In this document: piece after piece, positions 17,840-25,086 of the stretch
Position numbering within the stretch: the stretch's first letter is position 1
Layout of the letters: each line of letters starts with the position of its first letter
Assembly: GCF_000568255.1 (NCBI RefSeq)
Contig: NZ_KK037166.1
Span: 8,578,973 to 8,626,271, forward strand
Direction of reading: 5' to 3'
Length of the DNA: 47,299 nucleotides
Origin: Kutzneria sp. 744
Lineage (GTDB): Bacteria; Actinomycetota; Actinomycetes; Mycobacteriales; Pseudonocardiaceae
Notes under the pieces: generated by a model
The model's input: only the letters and a program-made list of their open reading frames with translations
Databases searched by the model: none
Told to the model about the DNA's origin: nothing
Position numbers and translations under genes: made by a program

Positions 17840-17856
17840 CATACTGTATTCAATCT
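17840..17856. promoter_or_regulatory. Operator site 4 upstream of the PanE-like gene
   Basis: CATACTGTATT (17840-17850) overlaps ACTGTATTCAATCT (17843-17856), a 13/14 match to site 1. It ends 22 nt before the ATG of the PanE-like gene, where it would overlap the promoter or transcription start. Confidence 0.7.
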
Positions 17857-17878
17857 CCGCCGACACCTGAGGTGAGCC

Positions 17879-18862
17879 ATGAAAGTCGCTGTTCTCGGCG
17901 CCGGCGCCATCGGCGCCTATGTGGGGGCGGCCCTGCACAGGGCCGGTGTCGACGTTCATCTGGTCGCGCGCGGCGCGCACCTCGCGGCGTTGCGTCGCGA
18001 CGGGGTGCGGGTGCTCAGCCCGCGCGGCGACTTCACCGCCAACCCGCCGTCCACCGACGATCCCGCCGAGGTCGGCGAGGCCGACTTCGTCTTCCTGGGC
18101 CTCAAAGCCAACTCGTACGCCTCGTGCGGCAAGCTGCTGGCGCCGCTGCTGGGCCCGGACACCGCCATTGTGGCCGCGCAGAACGGCATCCCGTGGTGGT
18201 ACTTCCACGGCCTGACCGGACATCCGCTGGAGGGGCGGCGGATCGAGGCCGTCGACCCCGGCGGTGCGGTCAGCGAGGTGCTCGACGTGCGCCGGGCCAT
18301 CGGCTGCGTCGTCTACTGCTCCACGGAGATCGAGGAGCCGGGCGTGATCCGGCACCTGGAGGGCACCCGCTTCTCCATCGGCGAGCCCGACGGCTCGATC
18401 TCGCAGCGCTGCCAGGACCTGTCGGCCGCGATGATCGCCGGCGGGCTCAAGAGCCCGGTCGAGCCGCGGCTGCGGGACGACATCTGGATCAAGCTCATGG
18501 GCAACGTCGCCTTCAATCCGCTCAGTGCCCTGACCGGCGCGACCATGGCGGAGATCTGCGCGCACGACGACACCAGGGCGGTCGTCGCGGCGATGATGGC
18601 CGAGACCGTGGCCATCGCCCGCGCGGCCGGTTCGGAGCCGTCGGTGTCCATCGAGAAGCGCATCGACGGGGCCCGGCGGGTCGGGCACCACAAGACCTCG
18701 ATGCTGCAGGACCTCGAGGCGGGCAAGGCGTTGGAGACCGACGCCATCATCGGCGCCGTCGTGGAGCTGGCCGACCTCACCGGGGTCCCCGCGCCCACCC
18801 TGCGCAACGTCTACGCGGCGGTGGACCTGCTTGCCCTGAATCGTGCTAGGCGCATATCGTAG
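17879..18862 (+). CDS. Ketopantoate reductase-family enzyme, candidate oxalyl-CoA reductase
   Basis: This 327-residue ApbA/PanE-type NAD(P)H oxidoreductase has the dinucleotide-binding GAGAIGAYVG at residues 7-16, the family Lys in GLKANSY and a C-terminal helical domain with KLMGNVAFNPLSALTGA. GAGGTGAG precedes the ATG. In Methylobacterium extorquens AM1 a PanE-like protein (PanE2) is the oxalyl-CoA reductase that makes glyoxylate for growth on oxalate. Its place here between gntR and formate dehydrogenase, behind an island operator, suggests the same role. A true 2-dehydropantoate 2-reductase for pantothenate synthesis is the alternative; no other pan genes are nearby. Confidence 0.75.
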   Translation: MKVAVLGAGAIGAYVGAALHRAGVDVHLVARGAHLAALRRDGVRVLSPRGDFTANPPSTDDPAEVGEADFVFLGLKANSYASCGKLLAPLLGPDTAIVAAQNGIPWWYFHGLTGHPLEGRRIEAVDPGGAVSEVLDVRRAIGCVVYCSTEIEEPGVIRHLEGTRFSIGEPDGSISQRCQDLSAAMIAGGLKSPVEPRLRDDIWIKLMGNVAFNPLSALTGATMAEICAHDDTRAVVAAMMAETVAIARAAGSEPSVSIEKRIDGARRVGHHKTSMLQDLEAGKALETDAIIGAVVELADLTGVPAPTLRNVYAAVDLLALNRARRIS

Positions 18863-18885
18863 ATCGCATACAGTCTGCACTGTAG
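18861..18885. promoter_or_regulatory. Operator site 5 upstream of formate dehydrogenase operon
   Basis: AGATCGCATACAGT (18861-18874) is the reverse complement of ACTGTATGCGATCT, a 13/14 match to site 1. It is followed by CTGCACTGTAG (18875-18885), the exact inverse of CTACAGTGCAG at site 2. It begins inside the stop codon of the PanE-like gene and ends 17 nt before the fdhA ATG. The formate dehydrogenase operon probably has its own regulated promoter here. Confidence 0.65.
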
Positions 18886-18902
18886 AAGACTTGGGAGGCG
18901 TG

Positions 18903-20819
18903 ATGGGCCGGAGGAAGCGGGAACCCTACGTCCGACTCACCCAGCCGCTGGTCCGCGAGGCGGGCATCTTGCGGCCGGCGAGCTGGGACGAGGCCCTGGA
19001 CCGGGCCGCGGAGGGCTTTCGGCGCAATATCGAGGCCGGCGGTCCCGACGCCTTCGGCATGTTCTCGTGCGCGCGGGCCACCAACGAGATGAACTACGTG
19101 GCGCAGAAGTTCACCCGCGCGGTCATCGGCACCAACAACGTCGACTCCTGCAACCGGACCTGCCACGCCCCCAGCGTCGCGGGCCTGGCCAAGGTGTTCG
19201 ACAGCGGCGGCGGCACCTCCTCGTACCAGGAGATCGAGGACGCCGACCTGATCGTGCTGTGGGGATCCAACGCGCGCGAGGCGCACCCGATCTTCTTCCA
19301 GCACGTGCTCAAGGCCGTGAACAAGGGCGCGAAGCTCTACGTCGTCGACCCGCGGCTGACCAGCACGGCCAAGTGGGCGCACAAGTGGCTGCGGCTCAAC
19401 GTGGGCACGGACATCCCGCTGGCCAACGCCATCGCCCGCGAGATCATCCACTCCGGACTGGCCAACCGCTCGTTCATCGAGCGCGGCACCGAGGGCTTCG
19501 AGGAGTTCGCGGCCTCGGTCGAGGAGTGGACGCTGCCGGTGGCGGAGCTGGAGACCGGGGTGCCGGCCGAGCTGATCCGGGAGCTGGCGCACGCCTACGC
19601 CCGGGCCGACCGGGCCCAGATGTCGTGGACGCTGGGCATCACCGAGCACCACAACGGCACCGACAACGTGCTGTCGCTGATCAACCTGTCGCTGCTGGCC
19701 GGGCAGGTCGGCCGCTACGGGGCCGGGCTCAACCCGTTGCGCGGGCAGAACAACGTGCAGGGCGGCGGGGACATGGGCGCGATCCCGGACCGGCTGCCCG
19801 GCTTCCAGGACGTGGAGGACCCGGCCGTGCGGCGGGCCTTCGACGCGGTGTGGGGCTCGTCGATCCAACCCCGCAAGGGCTGGAACCTCACGCAGATGCT
19901 GGAGGCGATGGAACGCGGCGACATGACCACCGTGTACATCATCGGCGAGAATCCCGTGCAGTCCGAGGCGGACTGCGAGCACACGATCAAACGTCTGTCC
20001 AATCTGGACCATGTGGTGGTGCAGGACATCTTCCTCACCAAGACCGCGCAGCTGGCCCATGTCGTGCTGCCGGCGTCGGCCGCGTGGTGCGAGACGGACG
20101 GCACCTTCACCAACAGCGAGCGCCGGGTGCAGCGGGTGCGCAAGGCGGTCAACGCACCCGACGGCGCGAGGGACGACATCGAACTGCTCTGCGAGCTGGC
20201 GCGGCGCCTGGGTCACGACTGGCACTACGACGGCGCGGAGCAGGTGTGGGACGAGATGCGGGCGCTTTCCCCCATGCACCGGGGAATGAGCTACGCGCGG
20301 CTGGCCGACCTCGGGGGCATTCAGTGGCCCTGCCCGGACGAGGACAGCCTCGAACCGTCGTTCCTGCACGCCCGGTTGTGGGAGACCGATCCCGTGAAGC
20401 GGGGTCGCCCGGCGCCGTTCTCGGTGCTGCGGCACAGCCCGCCGGTGGACGAGCTGAGCACGGAGTTCCCGCTCCGGCTGACCACCGGGCGGCGGCTGGA
20501 CTCCTACAACACGGGCGTGCAGTCGGGCGGCTTCGAGTCCCCGATGCGTCGCGGCGAGACCCTGGACCTGTGCCCGCAGGACGCTCTGGACCTCGGCGTC
20601 GTGGCGGACGAGATGGTGCAGGTCTCGTCGCGGCGCGGGGCCATCGTGGCCCCGGTGCGGATCGACGAGGGGCTGCGGCCCGGGCTGGCCTTCATGACCT
20701 TCCACTTCCCGGACGAGGTCGACGTCAACGTGATCACCATCGAGGCCACCGATCCGGTCGCGGGCACGGCCGAGTACAAGGCGGCGGCCATCCGCGTCGA
20801 CAAGTTGGTGAATCTCTGA
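18903..20819 (+). CDS. fdhA: Formate dehydrogenase catalytic subunit, C-terminal (bis-MGD) part
   Basis: This 638-residue molybdopterin oxidoreductase oxidises formate to CO2. The metal-ligating Cys and its partner His are in RTCHAPSVAGL (Cys87-His88), where Sec enzymes carry U. The conserved Arg region is RGQNNVQGGGDMG, and the C-terminal cofactor-capping domain has TTGRRLDSYNTG. It begins directly at RLTQPLVREAG, a segment that in whole enzymes follows the N-terminal [4Fe-4S] domain. That domain (CxxCxxxC...C) is missing here and is instead the C-terminus of the gene at 22548-23393. ATG 18903 has GGGAGG upstream. It overlaps the next gene by 1 nt. Mo rather than W is inferred from nearby moeA and fdhD. 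Confidence 0.9.
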   Translation: MGRRKREPYVRLTQPLVREAGILRPASWDEALDRAAEGFRRNIEAGGPDAFGMFSCARATNEMNYVAQKFTRAVIGTNNVDSCNRTCHAPSVAGLAKVFDSGGGTSSYQEIEDADLIVLWGSNAREAHPIFFQHVLKAVNKGAKLYVVDPRLTSTAKWAHKWLRLNVGTDIPLANAIAREIIHSGLANRSFIERGTEGFEEFAASVEEWTLPVAELETGVPAELIRELAHAYARADRAQMSWTLGITEHHNGTDNVLSLINLSLLAGQVGRYGAGLNPLRGQNNVQGGGDMGAIPDRLPGFQDVEDPAVRRAFDAVWGSSIQPRKGWNLTQMLEAMERGDMTTVYIIGENPVQSEADCEHTIKRLSNLDHVVVQDIFLTKTAQLAHVVLPASAAWCETDGTFTNSERRVQRVRKAVNAPDGARDDIELLCELARRLGHDWHYDGAEQVWDEMRALSPMHRGMSYARLADLGGIQWPCPDEDSLEPSFLHARLWETDPVKRGRPAPFSVLRHSPPVDELSTEFPLRLTTGRRLDSYNTGVQSGGFESPMRRGETLDLCPQDALDLGVVADEMVQVSSRRGAIVAPVRIDEGLRPGLAFMTFHFPDEVDVNVITIEATDPVAGTAEYKAAAIRVDKLVNL

Positions 20820-22474
20820 TGGACCTGCGCTTCCTGGAGGCCTCTCCGTCCAAAGTGGAGAAGAACGCCATCGACGTGGCGTTGGTGGGCACCGATTGCG
20901 GCCGTGATCAGCTGCTGCCGGCGCTGCACGCGGCCAACGACGCCGTGGGGTGGATCAGCGAAGGCGCGTTGAACCACATCTGCCGTCGGCTGTCCGTGCC
21001 GCCGGCGGAGGCGTACGGCGTGGCCACCTTCTACTCCTTGTTCTCCATGCAGGAGCGGCCCCGCAAGGTCGTGCACGTCTGCGTGGACCTGGCCTGCAAG
21101 GTCAACGGCGCCGAGGCGCTGGTGGCCGCGCAGACCGATTTCGTGGTTCGCAGCCCATGCCTGGGGGTCTGCGAACGCGCGCCGGCGGCGCTGGCCGTCG
21201 AGGCCGGCGGGGATGCGTCCTATCTGATGCCCGAGCTTCCGTTGCCGCAGCTGGGGGATTCCTCCCTGCGGCTGCTGCGGCGGGTCGGCACGGTGGATCC
21301 CCTGAGCCTGGACGACTATCGCGCCGCCGGCGGGTATGCGGCGCTGCGCAACGCTTTCCTGCTCGGGCCGCAGGGCGTGATCCGCGAGGTCACCGACGCC
21401 AAGCTGATGGGCCGTGGCGGGGCGGCGTTCCCCACTGGCCGCAAGTGGGCCGCGACGGCCGGGCAGCCCGGGCGCCCGCACTACCTGGTGTGCAACGCCG
21501 ACGAGAGCGAGCCGGGGACGTTCAAGGACCGGGTGCTCATGGAGGGCGACCCGTTCGCGGTGATCGAGGCGATGACCGTCGCCGCGTACGCCACCGGATG
21601 CACCCGTGGCTACCTGTACATCCGTGGCGAGTACCCGAGGGCGTTCGCGGCCCTGACCAACGCCATCTCCGTCGCCCACGAGCGCGGTTTCCTGGGCTCG
21701 AACATCATGGGGCAGCCCGGGTTCGAGTTCGACGTCGAGATCCGGCGCGGCGCCGGGGCGTACATCTGCGGCGAGGAGACCGCGATCTTCAACTCCATCG
21801 AGGGCTTCCGCGGCGAGCCTCGCAGCAAGCCGCCGTTCCCCGTGGAGAAGGGCCTGTTCGGCAAGCCGACCGTGGTCAACAACGTGGAGACGCTGGCCAA
21901 CGTGCTGCTCATCCTGACCGAGGGATGCCAGGCGTTCCACCAGGTCGGCACCCCGCAGTCCACCGGCTCCAAGCTGTTCTGCGTCTCCGGCACTGTGCCC
22001 AAGCCCGGCGTGTACGAGGTGCCGTTCGGCACGACGCTGCGGGAGTTGCTGGAGCTGGCCGGCGGCGTCGAGGACCTGCGGGCGGTGCTGCTCGGCGGCG
22101 CGGCCGGCGGGTTCTTGCGTGCGGACGAGATCGACCTCCCGCTGACCATGGAGGACGCCCGCGCCGCCGGCACCACCCTCGGTTCCGGCGTCGTGCTCGT
22201 TCTCGACGGCACCGTCGACGTCGGCGGATTCCTGTTGCGCATAGCCGAGTTCTTCCGGGACGAGTCGTGCGGGCAGTGCGTGCCGTGCCGGATCGGCACC
22301 GTGCGCCAGGAAGAGGCCCTGCACCGCATCGTCCAGCGCAAGGGCGATGCCCAGGACTTGTTGCTGCTGCGGGACGTCGGCCAGGTCATGCGGGACTCGT
22401 CCATCTGCGGCCTGGGTCAGACCGCCTGGAACGCCATCGAATCCGCCATCGACCGACTCGGGGTGCAACTGTGA
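20819..22474 (+). CDS. Fused NuoE-NuoF (FdsG-FdsB) diaphorase subunit of formate dehydrogenase
   Basis: This 551-residue fusion has residues 1-150 NuoE/FdsG-like with the [2Fe-2S] ligands CVDLAC and CLGVC. Residues about 160-551 are NuoF/FdsB-like: the NADH site GRGGAAFPTGRKW, the FMN region GAGAYICGEETA and [4Fe-4S] ligands in ESCGQCVPC plus a distal Cys in SSICGLG. It passes electrons from the molybdenum subunit to NAD+. Such fusions are known in some NAD-linked formate dehydrogenases and hydrogenases. ATG 20819 overlaps the fdhA stop. The 3' end overlaps the GTG of the micro-ORF. The presence of this subunit makes the enzyme soluble and NAD-reducing rather than quinone-linked. Confidence 0.92.
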   Translation: MDLRFLEASPSKVEKNAIDVALVGTDCGRDQLLPALHAANDAVGWISEGALNHICRRLSVPPAEAYGVATFYSLFSMQERPRKVVHVCVDLACKVNGAEALVAAQTDFVVRSPCLGVCERAPAALAVEAGGDASYLMPELPLPQLGDSSLRLLRRVGTVDPLSLDDYRAAGGYAALRNAFLLGPQGVIREVTDAKLMGRGGAAFPTGRKWAATAGQPGRPHYLVCNADESEPGTFKDRVLMEGDPFAVIEAMTVAAYATGCTRGYLYIRGEYPRAFAALTNAISVAHERGFLGSNIMGQPGFEFDVEIRRGAGAYICGEETAIFNSIEGFRGEPRSKPPFPVEKGLFGKPTVVNNVETLANVLLILTEGCQAFHQVGTPQSTGSKLFCVSGTVPKPGVYEVPFGTTLRELLELAGGVEDLRAVLLGGAAGGFLRADEIDLPLTMEDARAAGTTLGSGVVLVLDGTVDVGGFLLRIAEFFRDESCGQCVPCRIGTVRQEEALHRIVQRKGDAQDLLLLRDVGQVMRDSSICGLGQTAWNAIESAIDRLGVQL

Positions 22475-22551
22475 CCGAGCTTGCGAGGGAACCAATGTGC
22501 ACAGTGACCTTGGTCGCAGACCCGCCGAGCGCTAGCGAGGTGGGACTGTGA
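22471..22551 (+). CDS. 26-codon coupled micro-ORF, copy 2 of an interspersed element
   Basis: GTG 22471 overlaps the upstream stop and the TGA at 22549 overlaps the next GTG, so ribosomes could run gene to micro-ORF to gene by two GTGA steps. The product begins VTELAREP and ends PSASEVGL, the same length and termini as the frame at 13173-13253. The DNA arms CCGAGCTTGCGAGG and CCGAGCGCTAGCGAGGT also resemble each other. The element lies exactly at the boundary before the displaced Fe-S part of formate dehydrogenase. Confidence 0.4.
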   Translation: MTELAREPMCTVTLVADPPSASEVGL

Positions 22552-23393
22552 CGATCGTCGACATCGGACTGCCGCGCCGGCTGGTGGAGTTCACTTTGGA
22601 CGGTGAGCAGGTCACCGTGCCCGAGGGCGCCACGATCCTCAGTGCCTGCAAGGACATGCCGACCCTGTGCTACGGGGACACGCTGGAGCCGGCCAACGCG
22701 TGCCGGGTGTGCATGGTCGAGGTCGAGGGGTCTCGCACTCTGGTGCCGTCCTGTTCCCGCAAGGTGGAGCCGGGCATGGTCGTCAACACGGACACCGAGC
22801 GCACGCGGCACAGCCGTCGCCTGGTGCTCGAACTCCTGGGCTCGGCCACCGATCTGTCCACCACGCCTCAGGTCGCCGACTGGATGGCCGACGTCGGGGC
22901 GGATCCCGCGCGCTTCGGTCCCGACGCCGCCACCGTCGCCCAGCCGGCCAAGGTCGACAATGTCCTGTACGTCAGGGACTACTCGAAGTGCATCATGTGC
23001 TACAAGTGCGTCGACGCCTGCGGCGACCAGTGGCAGAACACCTTCGCCATCGCGGTGGCCGGCCGCGGCTTCGACGCCCACATCTCCACCGAGTTCTCCG
23101 CCCCGCTGCCCGACAGCGCCTGCGTCTACTGCGGCAACTGCATCGAGGTCTGCCCCACCGGCGCCCTCAGCTTCCGCCGCGAGTACGACAAACGCGCCGA
23201 GGGCACCTGGGACGAGTCGGCCCAGTCGGCCACCACCACGGTCTGCACCTTCTGCGGTGTCGGCTGCAACCTCACGCTTCACGTGCAGGACAACGAGATC
23301 GTCAAGGTCACCTCGCCGCACGAGAGCTCGGTGACCCACGGCAACCTCTGCATCAAGGGGCGCTTCGGCTGGCAGCACGTGCAGAACCCCTAG
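22548..23393 (+). CDS. Formate dehydrogenase Fe-S subunit: HoxU/NuoG-N region plus displaced catalytic-subunit [4Fe-4S] domain
   Basis: This 281-residue protein has, in order, a [2Fe-2S] domain (residues about 34-66; CKDMPTLC, CRVC), a NuoG-like linker with RTRHSRR, two ferredoxin [4Fe-4S] motifs (CIMCYKCVDAC and CVYCGNCIEVCP) and, from about 227 to the end, a molybdopterin-oxidoreductase [4Fe-4S] domain (CTFCGVGC ... GNLCIKGRFGW). The last domain normally starts the bis-MGD catalytic region and continues without a break into RLTxPL. Here the chain stops after FGWQHVQNP and the continuation is the gene at 18903. Together they make 919 residues, close to single-chain FdsA/FdhA. The subunit links Mo-centre electrons to the NuoEF fusion. 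Confidence 0.9.
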   Translation: MTIVDIGLPRRLVEFTLDGEQVTVPEGATILSACKDMPTLCYGDTLEPANACRVCMVEVEGSRTLVPSCSRKVEPGMVVNTDTERTRHSRRLVLELLGSATDLSTTPQVADWMADVGADPARFGPDAATVAQPAKVDNVLYVRDYSKCIMCYKCVDACGDQWQNTFAIAVAGRGFDAHISTEFSAPLPDSACVYCGNCIEVCPTGALSFRREYDKRAEGTWDESAQSATTTVCTFCGVGCNLTLHVQDNEIVKVTSPHESSVTHGNLCIKGRFGWQHVQNP

Positions 23394-23458
23394 GCGTGAC
23401 CGGGTTCTGCATGGTGGGCGACGAACGGGACTGTGCGGCCGGGCGGCGTTTTCTGCAC

Positions 23459-23497
23459 ACAGCGGCCCGCACTCGGGGAGCGAGCGCGGGCCGCTGT
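23459..23497. terminator. Bidirectional terminator after the formate dehydrogenase operon
   Basis: A perfect 12-bp stem (23459-23470 with 23486-23497, core AGCGGCCCGC) has a 15-nt loop. It lies between the plus-strand formate dehydrogenase operon and the convergent minus-strand gene ending at 23502. Confidence 0.75.
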
Positions 23498-23501
23498 CCG
23501 C

Positions 23502-24035
23502 TCAGGCCACTGCCAGTTGTCTCACCTTGCCCCGCCGCCAGACCACGATCAGAAAGCCGATCAGGGCGACGAACGGAATCGAGCAGACCGCCCAGCTCAG
23601 GGCCAGCGGCGGACCGGGCTGGGGCAGGACCTGGAGGTTGGTCAGGGCGCCGGCGCCGTGGCCCTGCGGGCCGTCGATGGTGAAGTCGAACTTCCATTTG
23701 CCCTCGACCTGGAGGGCGAAGACGTCCAGGCCCCAGACGTCCCGCTTGCGCGGGTGACGGGCCATCGGCAGCGGGCGGGTGTGCGAGCCGGACGGCCCGG
23801 TGCGCATGAAGGTGCCGGTCTTGTCCTCGATGCCGCCGTCGGGGATGAAGGTGAAGTCCAGCGACTGCATGGCCCGCAACGGCCAGGTGGAGAAGCCGAC
23901 GGTGAGGCCGTAGGGCCCGGCCTGGACGTGCTCGGTGTGCACGATGTTGACGGGCTCGTAGGCCAGTGCCGGCGTCGCGGTGACGACCGGGATCAGCACC
24001 AGGGCGGCCAGCAGGGCGAAAACGCGCCGGATCAC
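23502..24035 (-). CDS. Secreted or membrane-anchored protein, unrecognised
   Basis: This 177-residue product begins with a signal-like segment (residues 1-25, ending TPALAYEP). An extracytoplasmic beta-rich domain follows, then a C-terminal helix at about 147-166 with RRGK after it, so it is probably membrane-anchored with the domain outside. The domain (VGFSTWPLRAMQSLDFTFIP) resembles the small beta-sandwich proteins near copper or redox genes (YtkA/CopC-like), but I do not recognise a family. GTG 24035 overlaps the upstream stop (GTGA). It is the last of three coupled genes with 24032-26772. Confidence 0.6.
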   Translation of the reverse strand: MIRRVFALLAALVLIPVVTATPALAYEPVNIVHTEHVQAGPYGLTVGFSTWPLRAMQSLDFTFIPDGGIEDKTGTFMRTGPSGSHTRPLPMARHPRKRDVWGLDVFALQVEGKWKFDFTIDGPQGHGAGALTNLQVLPQPGPPLALSWAVCSIPFVALIGFLIVVWRRGKVRQLAVA

Positions 24036-25075
24036 GCGGTCACCTTCTCCCGAAGTCGCAGCGTGGCGCCGAAGCGTGCGCCGAGGAAGCCGCCGAGCAG
24101 GCCGAACAGCGCGCCGGCCAGCGTGGTGGCGATGAGGTCCACAGTGGTCACGGGCGACGGCGCGAAGCCGAGCACATCCCGTTGCACGACGAAGGTGAGC
24201 CCGAGGATTAGGCCGGCGACGCCGCCGGCCAGGGCGGGACCGCCGCGCCGGAACAGGAGCTCGATGGCGACGGCGGCGACGATGGCGGCCAGCGGGATGC
24301 CGGAGGGAATCAGCGGCGGCTCGCCGCCCATGCCGTCCCGCAGGGGAAGGCCGACCGCGTCGGCGTAGGTGACCGCGGCCCACGGCGTGAACACCCACAG
24401 GATCGCCTGCATGGCCAGGAGCGCGGCGGCGGTGCCGATGGCGATGCCGGGGCGGCCGACGGCCGCCCGGGTGAGCACCAGCAGCAGCACGATGATCAGC
24501 GTGGTGGAGGCGACGATCGTGTCGAACGGCAGGTTCACGCCCTGGAATGCGTTGGCGGTGATGGGAAAGAACGTCATCAGCAGGGGAACGCTGATCATCG
24601 TGGCGAACCGGCCCCACCGCTTCTCCCGGCCGGCGGCGGCGACGATGACCGCGCCGATCATGGTGATGGAGATGGTGGTGAACAGGGCGATGTGCGGCGG
24701 GGAGTTCAGCACCGCGTCGAAGCCGTACACGCCGTGCCACCACAGGTCGATGAGGCCGTACAACAGGAACGCGGCCGCGCCGACGCCGGTGACGAGGTAG
24801 CCGAGCGGCGCGGTGAAGCGGCCGCCGAACACCCGGATCGCCACGCCGCCGTCCCGCGGGTCGGGGGTCTCGCCGCGACGCTGCGCGGCGGTCACGGCGA
24901 GCACCACGACCAGGCTGGCGATGCCGGCGATGGCGCTGCCGGCGTAGATGAACAGGTGCGGCAGCGTGAAGAAGGTGTCCGGCCCCACGTCGATGTGCCA
25001 CTGCACATCCCACGATGTGCCGACCATCGATATCCCCGCGCCGAGCAACACGAATCCGGCCCCTATCGGCCTCAT
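24032..25075 (-). CDS. Polytopic membrane protein with paired Trp-His motifs, unrecognised
   Basis: This 347-residue protein has about nine hydrophobic helices. Two related segments stand out: WDVQWH...PHLFIYAG near the N-terminus and WHGVYGFD...SPPHIALF about 90 residues later. Together they place four or more His residues at membrane edges, suggesting a bound metal or haem. ATG 25075 is chosen because GAGGGGG lies 7 nt upstream; another ATG at 25090 overlaps the previous stop. It is coupled at both ends to genes for secreted proteins, so the three probably form one envelope complex. Function unknown. Confidence 0.6.
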   Translation of the reverse strand: MRPIGAGFVLLGAGISMVGTSWDVQWHIDVGPDTFFTLPHLFIYAGSAIAGIASLVVVLAVTAAQRRGETPDPRDGGVAIRVFGGRFTAPLGYLVTGVGAAAFLLYGLIDLWWHGVYGFDAVLNSPPHIALFTTISITMIGAVIVAAAGREKRWGRFATMISVPLLMTFFPITANAFQGVNLPFDTIVASTTLIIVLLLVLTRAAVGRPGIAIGTAAALLAMQAILWVFTPWAAVTYADAVGLPLRDGMGGEPPLIPSGIPLAAIVAAVAIELLFRRGGPALAGGVAGLILGLTFVVQRDVLGFAPSPVTTVDLIATTLAGALFGLLGGFLGARFGATLRLREKVTA

Positions 25076-25086
25076 ATCCGACCCCC

